Positions 18,203-27,070 of a stretch of 64,000 nucleotides of DNA are shown in pieces. The notes under the pieces are model-generated. The model saw nothing but the letters and a program-made list of their open reading frames with translations. It was not told where the DNA came from and ran no database searches. The position numbers and the translations under genes were made by a program. Source of the stretch: Hyphomicrobiaceae bacterium UBA7697 (GTDB lineage: Bacteria > Pseudomonadota > Alphaproteobacteria > Rhizobiales > Methyloligellaceae); the NCBI GenBank assembly GCA_002482645.1, contig DLGJ01000002.1, positions 1-64,000 of the forward strand, in the 5' to 3' direction. Positions within the stretch are counted from its first letter, which is position 1. The number at the start of each line of letters is the position of its first letter.

Positions 18203-19105
18203 ATGACATTCCTGACCGAGATAGACCGCGTGGCCGGTCTGGTCGAGCGGCGGCTCGCCGCGCTCCTGGACCAAGACGCCGCCACCACGCAAGGCGCCGA
18301 AGCCGGCGCGCCGCTGGCCGAGGCCATGCGCTATGCGGCGCTCGGCGGCGGAAAACGCTTGCGCCCCTTCCTCCTCATCAAGGCCGCGGGCCTGTTCGGC
18401 GTGCCCGAGGAGGCGTCCCTCGATGCGGCTTGCGCGCTCGAATGCGTTCACTGCTACTCGCTGGTCCACGACGATCTTCCGGCCATGGACGACGATGCGC
18501 TCCGCCGGGGACGCCCCACGGTGCATATCGCCTTCGACGAAGCCACCGCCATCCTGACGGGCGATTCGCTCCTCACCGTCGCCTTCGAGATCGTCAGCGC
18601 GCCGCATTGCCACGGCGACCCGGCCGTTCGCGCCGAGCTCGTTCACCTTCTCGCCAAGGCCAGCGGCTGGCACGGCATGGCGCTGGGGCAGGCCTTGGAC
18701 CTTGCCGCCGAGCGGCGGCGCTTCTCGCCGGAAGACACCGCGGCCATGCAGAGGCTGAAGACGGGCGCCCTGTTCCGTTTCGCCTGCGAGGCGGGAGCCG
18801 TGCTCGGACGCGGGCGAGCGGCAAGCCGGGAGGCGCTCCTTCGCTACGCCAACGCTTTCGGACAGGCCTTTCAGCTCGCGGACGATTTGCTCGATACCCA
18901 TGGCGACGCGGCCGCCATGGGTAAGGCCGTGTCCAAGGATGCCGAACGCGGCAAGGCGACTCTGGTCGGCCTTCTCGGCGTGGCCGAAGCGAAGGCCCGT
19001 CTTGCCGGACTGGTCGCCGAGGCCGAGGAGGCCTTGACGCCATTCGGCAGCGACGCCGCCGTTCTGATCGAGGCCGCCCATTTCGTCGCCGAGCGCCGCA
19101 CTTGA
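18203..19105 (+). CDS. ispA: Polyprenyl diphosphate synthase, probably farnesyl/geranyl type
   Basis: Condenses isopentenyl diphosphate with allylic diphosphates. The 300-residue protein has the GGGKRLRP motif, the first Asp-rich motif DDLPAMDDD and the second, QLADDLLD. The spacing of the first Asp-rich motif (DDxxxxD) and the length suit IspA-type farnesyl diphosphate synthases; chain length is inferred. It starts 78 bases from the divergent mtgA. ispG, another isoprenoid gene, lies 3 kb downstream, separated by the restriction-modification genes. Confidence 0.9.
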   Translation: MTFLTEIDRVAGLVERRLAALLDQDAATTQGAEAGAPLAEAMRYAALGGGKRLRPFLLIKAAGLFGVPEEASLDAACALECVHCYSLVHDDLPAMDDDALRRGRPTVHIAFDEATAILTGDSLLTVAFEIVSAPHCHGDPAVRAELVHLLAKASGWHGMALGQALDLAAERRRFSPEDTAAMQRLKTGALFRFACEAGAVLGRGRAASREALLRYANAFGQAFQLADDLLDTHGDAAAMGKAVSKDAERGKATLVGLLGVAEAKARLAGLVAEAEEALTPFGSDAAVLIEAAHFVAERRT

Positions 19106-19136
19106 GGCCCTCCGCGAATCCGGATCGAATGCGGTC

Positions 19137-19832
19137 ATGAGCACCACGCCGGCGCCGCAGCATCGCTTCGGGAATACGCGCCTCTCGCGCTTTCTTCAGG
19201 CGCGCTGGCGGCTGCTGTTCGCGGCGCTCGTCTTCATCGTTCTCTTCGCCGCGCTGCCTAACGAGACCTTTTGGCTGACGTCGCGGTTGCTCATCGCCTG
19301 GGACGCTGGCGTCGCACTCTATCTCACGCTCGTATTCGTCATGATCCTCCGTTCCGGTGACGACCGGGTCCGCCGGGAATCGCCGCTCCAGGACGAGGGC
19401 CGCATCGCCATCCCGATCCTCACCGTGACGGCCGGCATGGCAAGCCTGGCCGCCATCGTCTATTGGCTGCGCACCGCCTCCGGCAGCGAGACCATCCAGC
19501 CGGGTATCCTGGCGCTACTGTTTCTCACGACGCTGCTGTCCTGGTTGTTCATCCACACGATATTCGCGCTGCATTACGCGCACGAATATTACGCGGAGCA
19601 TCGCGGCCGAGGCGGCGGCATGCGCTTTCCGGGCGCCGGCGAGCCGAACTATTGGGACTTTATCTATTTCGCCTTCGCCATCGGCACCTCGACCGCCGTA
19701 TCCGACGTCGCCGTGACCTCGCGCACGATCCGGCAGACCGTGACGGCCCATGGCCTCGTCGCCTTCGTCTTCAACGTGACGATGATCGCCCTGACGGTCT
19801 CGATCGCGGGGGACGCGATCTCGCTGAAATAG
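19137..19832 (+). CDS. DUF1345 membrane protein
   Basis: A 231-residue integral membrane protein with about five hydrophobic segments (near 25-42, 49-70, 90-110, 125-145 and 205-225). The DUF1345 signature region FIHTIFALHYAHEYY, then GEPNYWDFIYFAFAIGTSTAVSDV, is clear. A ligand- or ion-channel-like role has been guessed for the family, but function is unknown. It follows the polyprenyl synthase by 31 bases and is probably in the same transcript. Confidence 0.9.
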   Translation: MSTTPAPQHRFGNTRLSRFLQARWRLLFAALVFIVLFAALPNETFWLTSRLLIAWDAGVALYLTLVFVMILRSGDDRVRRESPLQDEGRIAIPILTVTAGMASLAAIVYWLRTASGSETIQPGILALLFLTTLLSWLFIHTIFALHYAHEYYAEHRGRGGGMRFPGAGEPNYWDFIYFAFAIGTSTAVSDVAVTSRTIRQTVTAHGLVAFVFNVTMIALTVSIAGDAISLK

Positions 19833-19979
19833 TCAGCGGCGCAATCATGCGTTTCGACGAAGCGTTTCGCGTCTTTTACCCCCTGAATGTTCATGATATG
19901 TTCTTATCTGGGCGGTTGCTCCGCCGCGCAAATCACAACATCATGGCAGCGTAATCGGGGGCGAATACAAGCTGTAGCG

Positions 19980-21062
19980 ATGGCACTCAAGAGCAACGTT
20001 GTTAAGTTTCCTGCTAGGAAAACGTCCCCAATCGCGCTTGCGGCGGGCGGCACCGGCTCGGTCCGCGTCGAACTGGCGGACGCAATGACTTGCTACTCCC
20101 ATTGGCCCAGCCCCACGGCCATCGTTGCGGACGGACCTTACGGCTTGAACAAATTTCCCGGCGACCCGAAGTCGCCGGACGACCTTGCGGCCTGGTACGC
20201 ACCGCACATCGCCGAGTGGTCGCGCTTGTCGAGCCCGGAAACGACGCTGTGGTTTTGGTGTTCCGAGGTGGGTTGGGCCGAGGTGCATCCCGTTCTCAAG
20301 ACGCATGGCTGGAATTACAAGGCCGCGCATATTTGGGACAAGGGCATCGGCCACATCGCCGGCAACTGCAACGGCGACACCATTCGCGGATTCCCGGTCG
20401 TTACGGAAATTTGCGTTCAATACGTTCGCGAAGCCAAGCTTTCCGACGAGACGGGAACGTTGTTGCCTCTCAAGGCTTGGTTGCGCGCCGAGTGGCTTCG
20501 CAGCGGGCTGCCTCTCTTCAAGACGAATGAAGCCTGCGGGGTCGCCAATGCGGCGACCCGGAAATATTTTACGCAGTGTCACATGTGGTACTTCCCGCCG
20601 CCCGACAAGATGGTCGCCTTGGCCCGGTATGCCGCCGAGCACGGGTTGCCAACGCGGCGGCCGTATTTCTCGGTCGACGGTAAGAGCCCCCTGACCGAAG
20701 CGAAGTGGGCCTTGATGCGCAGCAAGTGGAACCACGCTCATGGGATCACCAATGTGTGGAGCGAGCCTGCGGTTCGAGGCATCGAGCGCATCAAAGGCAA
20801 GGGACTGAAGTGTCTTCACATGAACCAGAAGCCGCTCAAATTGGTTGAGCGGATCATTCTTGCGTCGACGGACGTTGGCGATGTGGTTTGGGAGCCGTTC
20901 GGTGGCTTGTGTTCCGGTGCGGTGGCCTCCCTGAGAGCGGAAAGGCGTTGTTATGGCGCCGAACTCATCCCCGAATATTTCACCGTGGCAGGCGAACGTC
21001 TGAGGCGCGAGGCTCAAAGGATTGACTCACTACGACGAAACGACAGGTCCACCTCCGCCTGA
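19980..21062 (+). CDS. Type II DNA methyltransferase (amino-MTase, beta-type motif order)
   Basis: A 360-residue site-specific DNA methyltransferase. The catalytic motif IV appears first as DGPYG (51-55), a DxPY variant. The AdoMet motif I comes near the end as VWEPFGGLCSG (303-313), with motif X-like HMNQKPLKLVERI at 280-292 and CYGAELIPEYF after it. This order (IV ... target region ... I) suits beta-type N6-adenine or N4-cytosine enzymes. The start is uncertain: ATG 19980 gives a clean N-terminus, while an ATG at 19887 would add 31 residues that look non-coding. Its end overlaps the next gene by 41 bases. Base use looks less GC-rich than the neighbours. Confidence 0.88.
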   Translation: MALKSNVVKFPARKTSPIALAAGGTGSVRVELADAMTCYSHWPSPTAIVADGPYGLNKFPGDPKSPDDLAAWYAPHIAEWSRLSSPETTLWFWCSEVGWAEVHPVLKTHGWNYKAAHIWDKGIGHIAGNCNGDTIRGFPVVTEICVQYVREAKLSDETGTLLPLKAWLRAEWLRSGLPLFKTNEACGVANAATRKYFTQCHMWYFPPPDKMVALARYAAEHGLPTRRPYFSVDGKSPLTEAKWALMRSKWNHAHGITNVWSEPAVRGIERIKGKGLKCLHMNQKPLKLVERIILASTDVGDVVWEPFGGLCSGAVASLRAERRCYGAELIPEYFTVAGERLRREAQRIDSLRRNDRSTSA

Positions 21063-21966
21063 GCCCGAGGAGCCTAGCGACGCCTGGGAGCATTTTGAGC
21101 TTTGGCAGGCCGTGAGGAAGGCGCTGTTCACTCTTCCGTCGCAATTCGAGTCCGAGCTAACCGTCTCCGGCGTGTTGGCCACGGACCTCTTCGCATTCAA
21201 TTCATCCCTGGGCGCGACCATCGAGGAGCAAGTCGTCTCGTCCCTCAACGAGCTCCGATTGCTATGGGATCCAGATCGAAGTTACGCGCTGTATAGCTTC
21301 GAACGGCAGCCGCAGACTTTTCCGGATGTTGTGCTTCGTGCCTCGGCGCCGGGCGTGGAGCCCCGCGTCATTCTGGGGATCGAACTCAAGGGATGGTACG
21401 TCCTTGCGAAGGAACGCGAGCCTAGTTTCCGGTACAAGGTCACCTCGGCCGTGTGTGCGCCGCAGGACTTGTTGGTTGTCGTCCCTTGGGCTCTCTCAAA
21501 TGTGATCTCCGGATCACCCCAAGTCTTCATGCCGTTTGTCGTCGGAGCCCGGCAAGCCGCGGAGTACCGGAACTGGTATTGGCAACACCGGAAGGGCGGG
21601 ACAGGCGATCGAACGATCAATATCTCGACCGTCACAACGCATTACCCAGTCAAGAGCGATCCGATCATCGACATGCCCGCCACGGACCAAAGCAATTTCG
21701 GCCGCTTGGCGCGAACAGGCATCATGGACGAGTATATCGCGGAGCTTTTCGACGAAAGGCTCGCAGGCATTCCGCTGTCCGCATGGCAGAGATTTCTTGC
21801 ACTGTTCACAGAACGTCAGACGGCGGAGGATGTTGCCAAGGGCATGGACAGGTTGGCGGCCGCGGTCGGGGCCCCGGACACGATCGGCCTCGGCGAGAAG
21901 ACCGTTGCGGAGATCGCCACCAAAATCGCAGATATCTGCCGGCTCCTTCGGCAGTCTCCGTCGTAG
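21022..21966 (+). CDS. Probable type II restriction endonuclease, PD-(D/E)xK fold
   Basis: A 314-residue protein with no family name that I can give. Residues 101-123 show P-D102, then 18 residues, then E121-L-K123, which is the PD-(D/E)xK nuclease core. It is preceded by a helix with E68/E69 (GATIEEQVVSSLNELR), as in many type II enzymes. It overlaps the methyltransferase gene by 41 bases, the classic layout of a restriction-modification pair. The TTG start at 21022 has AAAGG immediately upstream and no in-frame ATG follows until residue 170, so TTG is the best choice. The stop is 11 bases from the convergent ispG stop. Confidence 0.75.
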   Translation: MTHYDETTGPPPPEPEEPSDAWEHFELWQAVRKALFTLPSQFESELTVSGVLATDLFAFNSSLGATIEEQVVSSLNELRLLWDPDRSYALYSFERQPQTFPDVVLRASAPGVEPRVILGIELKGWYVLAKEREPSFRYKVTSAVCAPQDLLVVVPWALSNVISGSPQVFMPFVVGARQAAEYRNWYWQHRKGGTGDRTINISTVTTHYPVKSDPIIDMPATDQSNFGRLARTGIMDEYIAELFDERLAGIPLSAWQRFLALFTERQTAEDVAKGMDRLAAAVGAPDTIGLGEKTVAEIATKIADICRLLRQSPS

Positions 21967-21977
21967 CCGAAACGGAA

Positions 21978-23285
21978 CTACTCCGCCGCCGTGCGGCTCG
22001 TCTCTTGCCGGAGATCGCCTTGATCGAGACCGTCCCGGCCGAGACCGTCGCGGCCGAAGCGGCGTTCGATATAGTCGAGCACCATCTGCTTGAACTCGGC
22101 CGAGGCACCCGGACCGCGCAACGTCGTGACCTTCTTGCCTTCGACGAAGACGGGCGCGGCCGGCGCTTCGCCCGTTCCCGGCAGCGAAATGCCGATATCG
22201 GCATGTTTGGATTCGCCGGGCCCGTTCACGATGCAGCCCATCACCGCCACGTTGAGCGTTTCCACGCCGGGATAGCGGCGCTTCCAGTCCGGCATCCGAT
22301 CGCGGATGAAATCCTGGATGTCCCGCGCGAGTTCCTGGAACGTGGTGGACGTGGTGCGCCCGCAGCCCGGACACGCCGCCACCAGCGGCACGAAGGCGCG
22401 GAAGCCCATGCTCTGCAGCAGTTCCTGCGCGACCTTCACCTCGAGCGCGCGATCCCCGCCCGGCTCAGGCGTGAGCGAAATGCGGATCGTGTCGCCGATC
22501 CCTTCCTGCAACAGGACCGATAAAGCGGCCGACGAGGCGACGATGCCCTTCGAGCCCATGCCCGCCTCGGTGAGCCCGAGATGAAGCGCGAGATCGGAAC
22601 GCGCCGCCAGCATCCGGTAAACCGCGATCAGATCCTGAACCGCCGACACTTTCGCCGAGAGCACGATTTTGTCCGCGCCCATGCCGAGCGCCTGCGCGCG
22701 TTCCGCCGACAGCAGCGCCGATTGCACGATCGCCTCGTGCATTACTTCGCGCGCGTCCTTCGGATTGGGGCTTTGCGCATTCTCGTCCATGAGCCGGGTC
22801 AGCAGCTCCTGATCGAGACTGCCCCAGTTCACGCCGATCCGCACGGGCTTGCCGTGCTTCAGTGCGATCTCGACGATCTGGGAGAACTGCTTGTCGCGCT
22901 TGTCCTTGAAACCGACATTGCCGGGATTGATGCGGTATTTCGCCAGCGCCTCGGCGCACTCGCCATAGTCGGCGAGCAAGGTGTGGCCGTTATAATGAAA
23001 ATCGCCGACCAACGGCACGTCCACGCCCTGCTTGTCGAGCTGGGCGCGAATAAGCGGCACCGCGGCGGCGGCCTCTTCGCGATCCACGGTGATGCGCACC
23101 AGCTCCGACCCGGCGCGGGCGAGCGCCGCCACCTGCGCGACGGTCTGGCCCACATCGGCCGTGTCCGTGTTGGTCATGGACTGCACCACCACGGGGGACC
23201 CCCCACCGAGGGTCACGCCGCCGATATCGACCGGAATGGTGTGCTTTCGCGCGATCATCGTCACGTCGGTCTCCTTCGGCGCCAC
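21978..23285 (-). CDS. ispG: 4-hydroxy-3-methylbut-2-en-1-yl diphosphate synthase (IspG)
   Basis: Iron-sulfur enzyme of the MEP isoprenoid pathway. The 435-residue protein has the N-terminal TIM-barrel segment [14 protein letters not shown] and the [4Fe-4S] ligands in ACPGCGR and [10 protein letters not shown]. It is the usual bacterial form without the plant insert. The C-terminus carries a short degenerate repeat, [15 protein letters not shown], encoded by nearly identical 15-base tandem copies near 22030-22060. It is the last gene of a minus-strand series cobW-vanZ-ispG with gaps of 31 and 26 bases. Confidence 0.95.
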   Translation of the reverse strand: MAPKETDVTMIARKHTIPVDIGGVTLGGGSPVVVQSMTNTDTADVGQTVAQVAALARAGSELVRITVDREEAAAAVPLIRAQLDKQGVDVPLVGDFHYNGHTLLADYGECAEALAKYRINPGNVGFKDKRDKQFSQIVEIALKHGKPVRIGVNWGSLDQELLTRLMDENAQSPNPKDAREVMHEAIVQSALLSAERAQALGMGADKIVLSAKVSAVQDLIAVYRMLAARSDLALHLGLTEAGMGSKGIVASSAALSVLLQEGIGDTIRISLTPEPGGDRALEVKVAQELLQSMGFRAFVPLVAACPGCGRTTSTTFQELARDIQDFIRDRMPDWKRRYPGVETLNVAVMGCIVNGPGESKHADIGISLPGTGEAPAAPVFVEGKKVTTLRGPGASAEFKQMVLDYIERRFGRDGLGRDGLDQGDLRQETSRTAAE

Positions 23286-23311
23286 GATACATCACATTTG
23301 GGAGCGGCGCG

Positions 23312-23683
23312 CTAGGGCGGCCCGGATGGGCCGGTTTCCGGGCGCTTTCGCCGCACAAGGACGAGATCGGCCAGGAGCGCCGCCAAGGACACGGAGGCCG
23401 CCGCCGCCAGCGCGGTGGCCACGTCGGCCGTCCGGTCCGGCGTCAGCGCCTGCGCCGCCTCGAGCCCAACGGCGAACGGCAAGAGGAGCCCCGCGACGAT
23501 CATCGGCCTCGGATAGGCGATGCAGGCGAGCACGGTCAGGACGAAGAAGGCCAGTGCATGTTCGGCCAGCCAATGCAAGCCCAGCCGGATCTGCCAGTCT
23601 TCAGGCCCGAGCGCGGCATAGACGAGCCACGCGCCCAAGAGCACGAACGGAACCCAGAGCCATCGCCGCGAGCCGCCGGTCAT
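23312..23683 (-). CDS. VanZ-like small membrane protein
   Basis: A 123-residue protein with four predicted membrane helices. The pattern HWLAEHALAFFVLTVLA, then LLPFAVGLEAAQALTPDRTADV, is that of the VanZ-like family (helix with E..Q, then the P.R..D turn). The ATG at 23683 is the only reasonable start; its AGGAGG is only 1 base away, which is unusually tight. Function unknown. It lies between the CobW GTPase gene and ispG. Confidence 0.75.
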   Translation of the reverse strand: MTGGSRRWLWVPFVLLGAWLVYAALGPEDWQIRLGLHWLAEHALAFFVLTVLACIAYPRPMIVAGLLLPFAVGLEAAQALTPDRTADVATALAAAASVSLAALLADLVLVRRKRPETGPSGPP

Positions 23684-23714
23684 GCCTCCTTTTAGCCGGT
23701 CCGCCGGGCAGGCG

Positions 23715-24965
23715 CTAAGCCTGCCAGACCGGGAACGGATCGGGCAGCGACTTCCACCGCCCCGCCACCAGGTCTTCCTTGCGGGCATTCTCGACGAGAC
23801 AGGCGTTCAGCGCCGCCGTGATGGCCTCTCGATCCATGGCGCGCGTACCGATGAAGACGAGTTCCTGGCGCCGGTCGCCCCAAGTCCCGTCCCAGCGCTT
23901 CATGACTTGCCGTACACCCTCGGCATCGTCGGGCCAGCGTGCTTGCGGTACGGCCGCCCACCAGAAACCGATGCCCTCGTGCCGCACCAACGGCCCCGCC
24001 TGACTGAGCTCACCCACCCATTGAGGCCGGGTCGCGATCCAGAAAAAGCCCTTGGCACGGATCACATTCGGCCAAGTCTGATTGAAGAAGGCATGAAGCT
24101 TGGCCGGATCGAACGGCGCGCGGGCCCGGTAGGTGAAACTCGAGATCCCGTATTCTTCCGTCTCGGGCGTGTGGTCCTTGAAGCCGTTCAGCTCTTGGAA
24201 CCAAGTCGGATGCGTCTGCGCGGCACCGAAATCGAAGAGACCGGTGTCGAGAATCTCGGACAACGGAACGTCGCCCTCGCTCGTCTCGATGACTTTCGCG
24301 CTGGCATTCAACGACCGGATGATCGCGCGCGCGGCCGTCACCTGCTCCGGCGTCGCGAGATCGAGCTTGTTCAACACGATCACGTCCGCGAACTCGATCT
24401 GATCGACGAGAAGAGACACGAGCGGACGCACGTCCGTTTCGTCGACCCCAAGCCCGCGATCGGTCAAAAATTCCTGGGACTGATAGTCGCCCACGAGCCC
24501 CGCCGCATCGACCACCGTCACCATGGTGTCGAGACGGGTGAGGTCGGAAAGACTATTGCCGTCCTCGTCGCGGAAGTCGAAGGTCGTCGCCACCGGCAGC
24601 GGCTCCGAGATGCCCGAGGATTCGATGAGCAAATAGTCGAACCGGCCCTCCCCGGCGAGACGGCGCACCTCGTTCAGAAGGTCCTCGCGAAGCGTGCAGC
24701 AAATGCACCCGTTCGACATTTCCACGAGGGCCTCGTCGGTCCGCGAGAGACCGGCGCCGCCCTTTCTGACCAACTCCGCGTCCACGTTGATCTCGCTCAT
24801 GTCGTTGACGATCACGGCGACTTTGCGCCCCTCGCGATTGGCGAGCACACGATTGAGCAAGGTCGTTTTGCCCGCACCGAGAAAGCCCGACAGAACGGTG
24901 ACGGGAAGCCGGCCGTCCTTTCCGGCCTCGGCCCTGTTCAGATGGTCCATGAGCTGCGCGTCCAT
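23715..24965 (-). CDS. CobW/COG0523 GTPase, Zur-type zinc chaperone (ZigA-like)
   Basis: A G3E-family metal chaperone GTPase of 416 residues. Walker A is GFLGAGKTT (27-35), the metal-binding CxCC motif is CICC (87-90), and the G4 motif is NKLD. The C-terminal CobW_C domain starts near residue 270. COG0523 proteins under Zur control are thought to hand zinc to essential enzymes during starvation. Here a perfect Zur-type palindrome lies 13 bases upstream of the start, and the znu operon is the next gene set upstream on the same strand. That makes zinc the likely metal rather than cobalt. Confidence 0.92.
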   Translation of the reverse strand: MDAQLMDHLNRAEAGKDGRLPVTVLSGFLGAGKTTLLNRVLANREGRKVAVIVNDMSEINVDAELVRKGGAGLSRTDEALVEMSNGCICCTLREDLLNEVRRLAGEGRFDYLLIESSGISEPLPVATTFDFRDEDGNSLSDLTRLDTMVTVVDAAGLVGDYQSQEFLTDRGLGVDETDVRPLVSLLVDQIEFADVIVLNKLDLATPEQVTAARAIIRSLNASAKVIETSEGDVPLSEILDTGLFDFGAAQTHPTWFQELNGFKDHTPETEEYGISSFTYRARAPFDPAKLHAFFNQTWPNVIRAKGFFWIATRPQWVGELSQAGPLVRHEGIGFWWAAVPQARWPDDAEGVRQVMKRWDGTWGDRRQELVFIGTRAMDREAITAALNACLVENARKEDLVAGRWKSLPDPFPVWQA

Positions 24966-24978
24966 AACCTGCCTCTCT

Positions 24979-24994
24979 AAATGTTATAACATTT
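24979..24994 (-). promoter_or_regulatory. Zur box upstream of the CobW GTPase gene
   Basis: AAATGTTATAACATTT is a perfect 16-bp palindrome, followed by C on the plus strand, and matches the ATGTTATAACAT core of proteobacterial Zur operators. It sits 13-29 bases before the start codon, where repressor binding would block transcription or initiation. Confidence 0.85.
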
Positions 24995-25107
24995 CATCGT
25001 TAGACCGCATAAAAGGCCCTTGAGGCCGTTTCCGGCGTCATTGCGTCTTGCGGTCTTTGCGCGAGAGGAGCGGCGTGTTGCCCGCCGCCCCTCCGGTGGT
25101 GGCGTCC

Positions 25108-26169
25108 TTAAGACGACAGTGCCGAAGTCAACGTCCCGACATTGTATTTGAACATGTCGAGATAGGTCGGCGCGGGGCCGTCCTTTGCCGAGAGCGCATC
25201 GGAATAGAGCGTGCCGCCAATCTTGGCGCCGGACTCCTTTGCGATCTGCTCCAGCATTTCCGGATTGGTGATGTTCTCCATGAACACCGCCGGGATCTTG
25301 TCGTCGCGAATCTGCCGGATGATGCTGGCCACGTCCTTGGCCGAGGGTTCGCTTTCGGTGCTCACGCCTTCCGGCGCCAGGATCTCGAGCCCATAGGCGT
25401 CGCCGAAATAGCCGAAGGCATCGTGGCTCGTGATGATGCGCCGCCGCGAGTCCGGAAGCGCCGCCAGCGCCGTCTTGACGGCCTCGTCTTCCGCCTTCAA
25501 CGCGGCGATGTATTTCGCGGCGTTGGCCTCGTAAACCGCCTTGCCGTCCGGGTCGGCCGCAATCAAGCCGTCGCGGATATTGGCCACGTAGGTCTCGCCG
25601 TTGGCGAGATTCTGCCACGCATGCGGATCGATGTCTCCGTGGTGATGGTGGTGGCCCCCGGCATGCTCTTCGCCCTCGCCGTCATGATCCTCTTCGCCTT
25701 TGACGTGTTCGTCGTGATCGTGATCGTTCTCGTCTTTGGCATGCTTGTCGTGATCGTCGCCGCCCTTGGCGTGTTCGTCATGATCGTCCTCGGCGCCCTC
25801 GTGATGGTCGTGTTCATCCTCCATCTTGCGCGGTGTGACGCCCTTGCTCGCCACAACCGTGGCGCCCTTGAACCCAGACGACGTTTCGAGCCGCTCCATC
25901 CAGCCCTCGAAGCCGAGCCCGTTCACGATGAAGACGTCTGCAAGCGCGAGCTTCTTGGCGTCGGCAGGCGTCGGATTGAATGTGTGCGCGTCGCCATCGG
26001 GCCCGACGAGTTCGGTCACCTCGACGCGGTCGCCGCCCACGTTCCTCACCATGTCGGCAAGAATGCTGAAGGAGGCGACGGCATTGACTTTGTCGGCCGC
26101 CTGCACGGGGTTGGAAAGGCCAAACGCGAGAAGCGCGGCGGCGAGGCTGGGTATGAAACGGTGACGCAT
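25108..26169 (-). CDS. znuA: Zinc ABC transporter, periplasmic binding protein ZnuA
   Basis: Captures zinc in the periplasm for ZnuBC. The 353-residue protein has a Sec signal peptide (about residues 1-25, ending VQAAD), zinc ligands H62 in DAHTFNP, H183 in DPHAWQ and the later SHDAFGYF histidine. Between residues 117 and 180 lies a long His/Asp/Glu-rich loop with repeated HDEH, HDKH and HDHDEH units, closing with five consecutive His. This is longer than the loop in E. coli ZnuA. It is the last gene of the znuCBA series, 34 bases past znuB. Confidence 0.95.
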   Translation of the reverse strand: MRHRFIPSLAAALLAFGLSNPVQAADKVNAVASFSILADMVRNVGGDRVEVTELVGPDGDAHTFNPTPADAKKLALADVFIVNGLGFEGWMERLETSSGFKGATVVASKGVTPRKMEDEHDHHEGAEDDHDEHAKGGDDHDKHAKDENDHDHDEHVKGEEDHDGEGEEHAGGHHHHHGDIDPHAWQNLANGETYVANIRDGLIAADPDGKAVYEANAAKYIAALKAEDEAVKTALAALPDSRRRIITSHDAFGYFGDAYGLEILAPEGVSTESEPSAKDVASIIRQIRDDKIPAVFMENITNPEMLEQIAKESGAKIGGTLYSDALSAKDGPAPTYLDMFKYNVGTLTSALSS

Positions 26170-26203
26170 AGTGTGTGGCTCCAGTTGTTCCGTACGGGGA
26201 GGA

Positions 26204-27070
26204 CTAGGCTTCCAGATGCTTGGCCGGCATCAGCCCCCAAAGAGCGCCGCCCCGCCTGCCCGCAAGCATCGAGAAGAGATAGAACGCGCCGCAGGCGAGG
26301 ATGACCGTCGGGCCCGTCGGCACGTTGTAGTGATAGGAGATGAGGAGACCGGCGAAGCTCGACAGCAACGCCGCGACGATGGCCACGGCGATCATGCCGC
26401 CCGCGTTGTCGGCCCAGAACCGGGCGCCCACGGCCGGCAGCAACATGATGCCGACGGCCATCAGCGTTCCGAGCGCCTGGAACCCGGCAACAAGGTTCAA
26501 GACCACAAGCACCAGGAAAATGAGATGCGTCGGCGAGCTCCAATGGCTGACCGAGCGCAGGTAATACGGATCGAAGCACTCCAAAACGAGCGGCCGGTAG
26601 ATCACCGCGAGCGTGACGAGGGAGACCGTGGCGATCGAGGCGACCAGCAGCAATGCCGCGTCGTTGAGGGCGAGCACCGAGCCGAACAGCACATGCAGGA
26701 GATCGACATTGGTGCCGTGGACCGATACGAGGAACACGCCGAGCGCCAGCGAGATCAGATAGAAGCCGGCCAAACTCGCGTCTTCGCGGATCACCCGCGA
26801 GCGCGCCACGAGCCCGGCCGCGAGCGCGACCGCGAGGCCCGCCGCGAAGCCGCCGAGGCTCATGGCGAACAGCGACAGTCCCGCCAAGAGGTAGCCTATG
26901 GCGGCGCCAGGCAGAATCGCATGGCCCATGGCGTCGCCCATCAGGCTCATCCGCCGCAGCATCAGAAACACGCCGATCGGCGGCGCCGTCATCGAGATGG
27001 CTAGGCAGCCCACGAGCGCGCGCCGCATGAAGGCGAATTCGACGAAGGGATCGAGAACGGCATGGATCAT
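26204..27070 (-). CDS. znuB: Zinc ABC transporter permease ZnuB
   Basis: Inner-membrane permease of the zinc importer, 288 residues with about eight hydrophobic segments. The family regions LRRMSLMGDAMGHAILPGAAIGY and FGSVLALN are clear. Its ATG overlaps the znuC stop (ATGA), so the ATPase and permease are coupled. Order is znuC, znuB, znuA. Confidence 0.95.
   Translation of the reverse strand: MIHAVLDPFVEFAFMRRALVGCLAISMTAPPIGVFLMLRRMSLMGDAMGHAILPGAAIGYLLAGLSLFAMSLGGFAAGLAVALAAGLVARSRVIREDASLAGFYLISLALGVFLVSVHGTNVDLLHVLFGSVLALNDAALLLVASIATVSLVTLAVIYRPLVLECFDPYYLRSVSHWSSPTHLIFLVLVVLNLVAGFQALGTLMAVGIMLLPAVGARFWADNAGGMIAVAIVAALLSSFAGLLISYHYNVPTGPTVILACGAFYLFSMLAGRRGGALWGLMPAKHLEA

Noticed and set aside
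19833..21977. Prophage or integrative element around the restriction-modification genes
   Set aside because: No integrase, transposase, tRNA gene or flanking direct repeats are visible; only the two genes differ from the background.
25048..26304. A 418-codon plus-strand frame opposite znuA, containing a hydrophobic stretch
   Set aside because: It is antisense to the ZnuA His-rich loop, whose complement reads as Val/Ile codons; there is no independent evidence for a gene.
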